Below are positions 63,065-64,000 of a DNA stretch of 64,000 nucleotides, piece after piece. Both the position numbers and the translations under genes were made by a program. Source of the stretch: Bryobacterales bacterium F-183 (lineage in GTDB: Bacteria > Acidobacteriota > Terriglobia > Bryobacterales > Bryobacteraceae). The stretch covers positions 4,030,001-4,094,000 of the forward strand of contig AP025252.1 of the NCBI GenBank assembly GCA_016865505.2, in the 5' to 3' direction. Numbering within the stretch: the stretch's first letter is position 1; each line of letters begins with the position of its first letter. Under the pieces are notes generated by a model, which saw nothing but the letters and a program-made list of their open reading frames with translations, was not told the DNA's origin and did no database searches.

Positions 63065-64000
63065 CTAGTCGACCAGCAACAACAGCTTGCCGGTAGTTTT
63101 GCGGCTTTCCAGATCGGTGTGCGCTTTGGCAGCACTGGCCAACGGGTACTTATGCTCGATGCGTAGCTTCAGCTTGCCTTCTCCAAGCCAGCGGAAAAGG
63201 TCGCCGCTGCGCCAGAGCAACTCATCCCGGGTGGCAGCGTAGTGCGCCAGCGTCGGGCGGGTCAGGAATAGAGAGCCTTTCTGGTTGAGAACCAACGGAG
63301 CAATCTCGGGGACTGGGCCGCTGGCGTTGCCGAAGGTCACCATCAGTCCCCGGGGGCGCAGCGAGTCGAGGCTCTTCATAAACGTTGACGCGCCGACTGA
63401 GTCGTACACAACGTCGACGCCCTTGCCACCTGTGAACTCGCGTGCGGCTTGTTGGAAGTCCTCACGAGTGTAGACTACCGTAAGATCCGCACCATGGGCT
63501 TTGGCCAACTCCGCCTTCTCATCTGAGCCAACTGTCGCGATCACCTTGGCACCCAACATTTTGGCGATCTGTACAAGTAGAAGCCCCACGCCTCCCGCAG
63601 CTGCGTGAACCAGACAGGTCTCAGCGGCCTTCAAGGGCCAAGTGGAATGCGTGAGGTAATGTGCCGTCATGCCCTGGAGCATGGTGGCTGCGGCGGACTC
63701 GAAGTCCAGACCTTCCGGAATGGGAACGAGTTGCCAACTGGGAACAACAGCGTACTCGGCGTACGACCCGCGCGCCATCGCATAGGCAACGCGGTCGCCC
63801 GGTTTGACCTCGGTTACGCCCTCGCCGACGGCTTCCACGACACCAGCAGCCTCCATGCCGAGCCCGATCGGCGCGTCTGCCTTGTAGAGGCCGGTACGAA
63901 AGTAAACGTCGATAAAGTTGACTCCGCTGACCGCAATCTTGACAAGGGCTTGGCCTTTCGCCGGAGTAGGCTTGGGGAGGTCGGCGTACTGAAGTTGGTC
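63065..64000 (-). CDS. NADPH:quinone oxidoreductase (zeta-crystallin type), N-terminus cut by window edge
   Basis: 311 codons are visible, open to the window edge; the ATG at 63856 is internal because coding similarity continues upstream (VSGVNFIDVYFRTGLY before it, the usual start of the domain). Motifs GMEAAGVVEAVGEGV, GDRVAYAMARGSYAEY, LVHAAAGGVGLLLVQIAKMLGAKVI in parts (Rossmann AAxxGVG) and YDSVGASTF mark a zinc-free MDR enzyme. It reduces quinones with NADPH by one electron or acts as an enone reductase. It precedes the peptidase gene by 12 bases. Confidence 0.93.
   Translation of the reverse strand, partial: DQLQYADLPKPTPAKGQALVKIAVSGVNFIDVYFRTGLYKADAPIGLGMEAAGVVEAVGEGVTEVKPGDRVAYAMARGSYAEYAVVPSWQLVPIPEGLDFESAAATMLQGMTAHYLTHSTWPLKAAETCLVHAAAGGVGLLLVQIAKMLGAKVIATVGSDEKAELAKAHGADLTVVYTREDFQQAAREFTGGKGVDVVYDSVGASTFMKSLDSLRPRGLMVTFGNASGPVPEIAPLVLNQKGSLFLTRPTLAHYAATRDELLWRSGDLFRWLGEGKLKLRIEHKYPLASAAKAHTDLESRKTTGKLLLLVD

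Overview
The window (64 kb, roughly 60% GC by eye) looks like chromosome of an acidobacterium, most likely of the Solibacter/Bryobacter type. The reasons are a PadR regulator paired with an 880-residue duplicated-permease (ADOP-type) protein, a 1160-residue Oar-like TonB receptor with an N-terminal carboxypeptidase-regulatory domain, two PEP-CTERM proteins, many Tat- or Sec-exported enzymes, and housekeeping genes of ordinary Gram-negative form. No rRNA, CRISPR array, transposase or phage gene was seen. There is one tRNA. No gene-free stretch exceeds about 210 bases.

Layout. 1-3.9 kb (minus): a Gld-type ABC exporter operon (ATPase, permease, GldG-like, DUF4340). 3.9-6.9 kb (plus): padR and an ADOP permease, divergent from it across repeated CCTAT/ATAGG sites. 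6.9-12.4 kb: aldolase-like gene, secreted TIM-barrel protein, two related PEP-CTERM genes separated by a strong terminator, and a divergent polysaccharide-lyase-like/glycosidase pair. 12.4-15.6 kb: a TOPRIM-domain gene that appears to have been inserted at the 3' end of a methyltransferase gene, leaving a 29-bp perfect direct repeat and a remnant of the old 3' end; then a cyclophilin with Lys/Ala/Pro-rich tails. 15.6-22.8 kb (plus): 5'-nucleotidase-like enzyme, exported SelA-like PLP protein, FtsX-type permease and an NtrC-type regulator. 22.8-25.3 kb (minus): TlpA thioredoxin, DsbD-alpha-like protein, glycosyltransferase and NHL-repeat protein. 25.4-33.4 kb: OsmC, methyltransferase, topA, dprA, homoserine dehydrogenase, DUF4139 protein.

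33.5-42.2 kb: beta-barrel protein and single-domain response regulator (plus), then a long minus-strand run: fused anthranilate synthase, a Cys/His-rich membrane protein, a 41-residue membrane micro-ORF, hpnE, SDR, class V aminotransferase, nikR and an unknown gene. 42.2-48.2 kb: DinB protein, two tandem S41-peptidase-like proteins (the second with a degraded active site), PQQ-type propeller, GNAT acetyltransferase. 48.3-53.5 kb: TonB receptor followed by a three-way-junction structure, small genes, tRNA-Ser(CGA), maf. 53.4-60.1 kb: a tripartite RND efflux operon divergent from an ECF sigma factor and a zinc-finger anti-sigma-like protein. 60.1-64 kb (minus): accB-accC, an M24 peptidase and a truncated quinone oxidoreductase.

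The points most worth a second look are the TOPRIM gene inserted at a gene 3' end, the three-way-junction element downstream of the TonB receptor, two divergent gene pairs sharing one AGTATAAT box, and a recurring leaderless architecture (a -10 hexamer 7-9 nt before the start codon).
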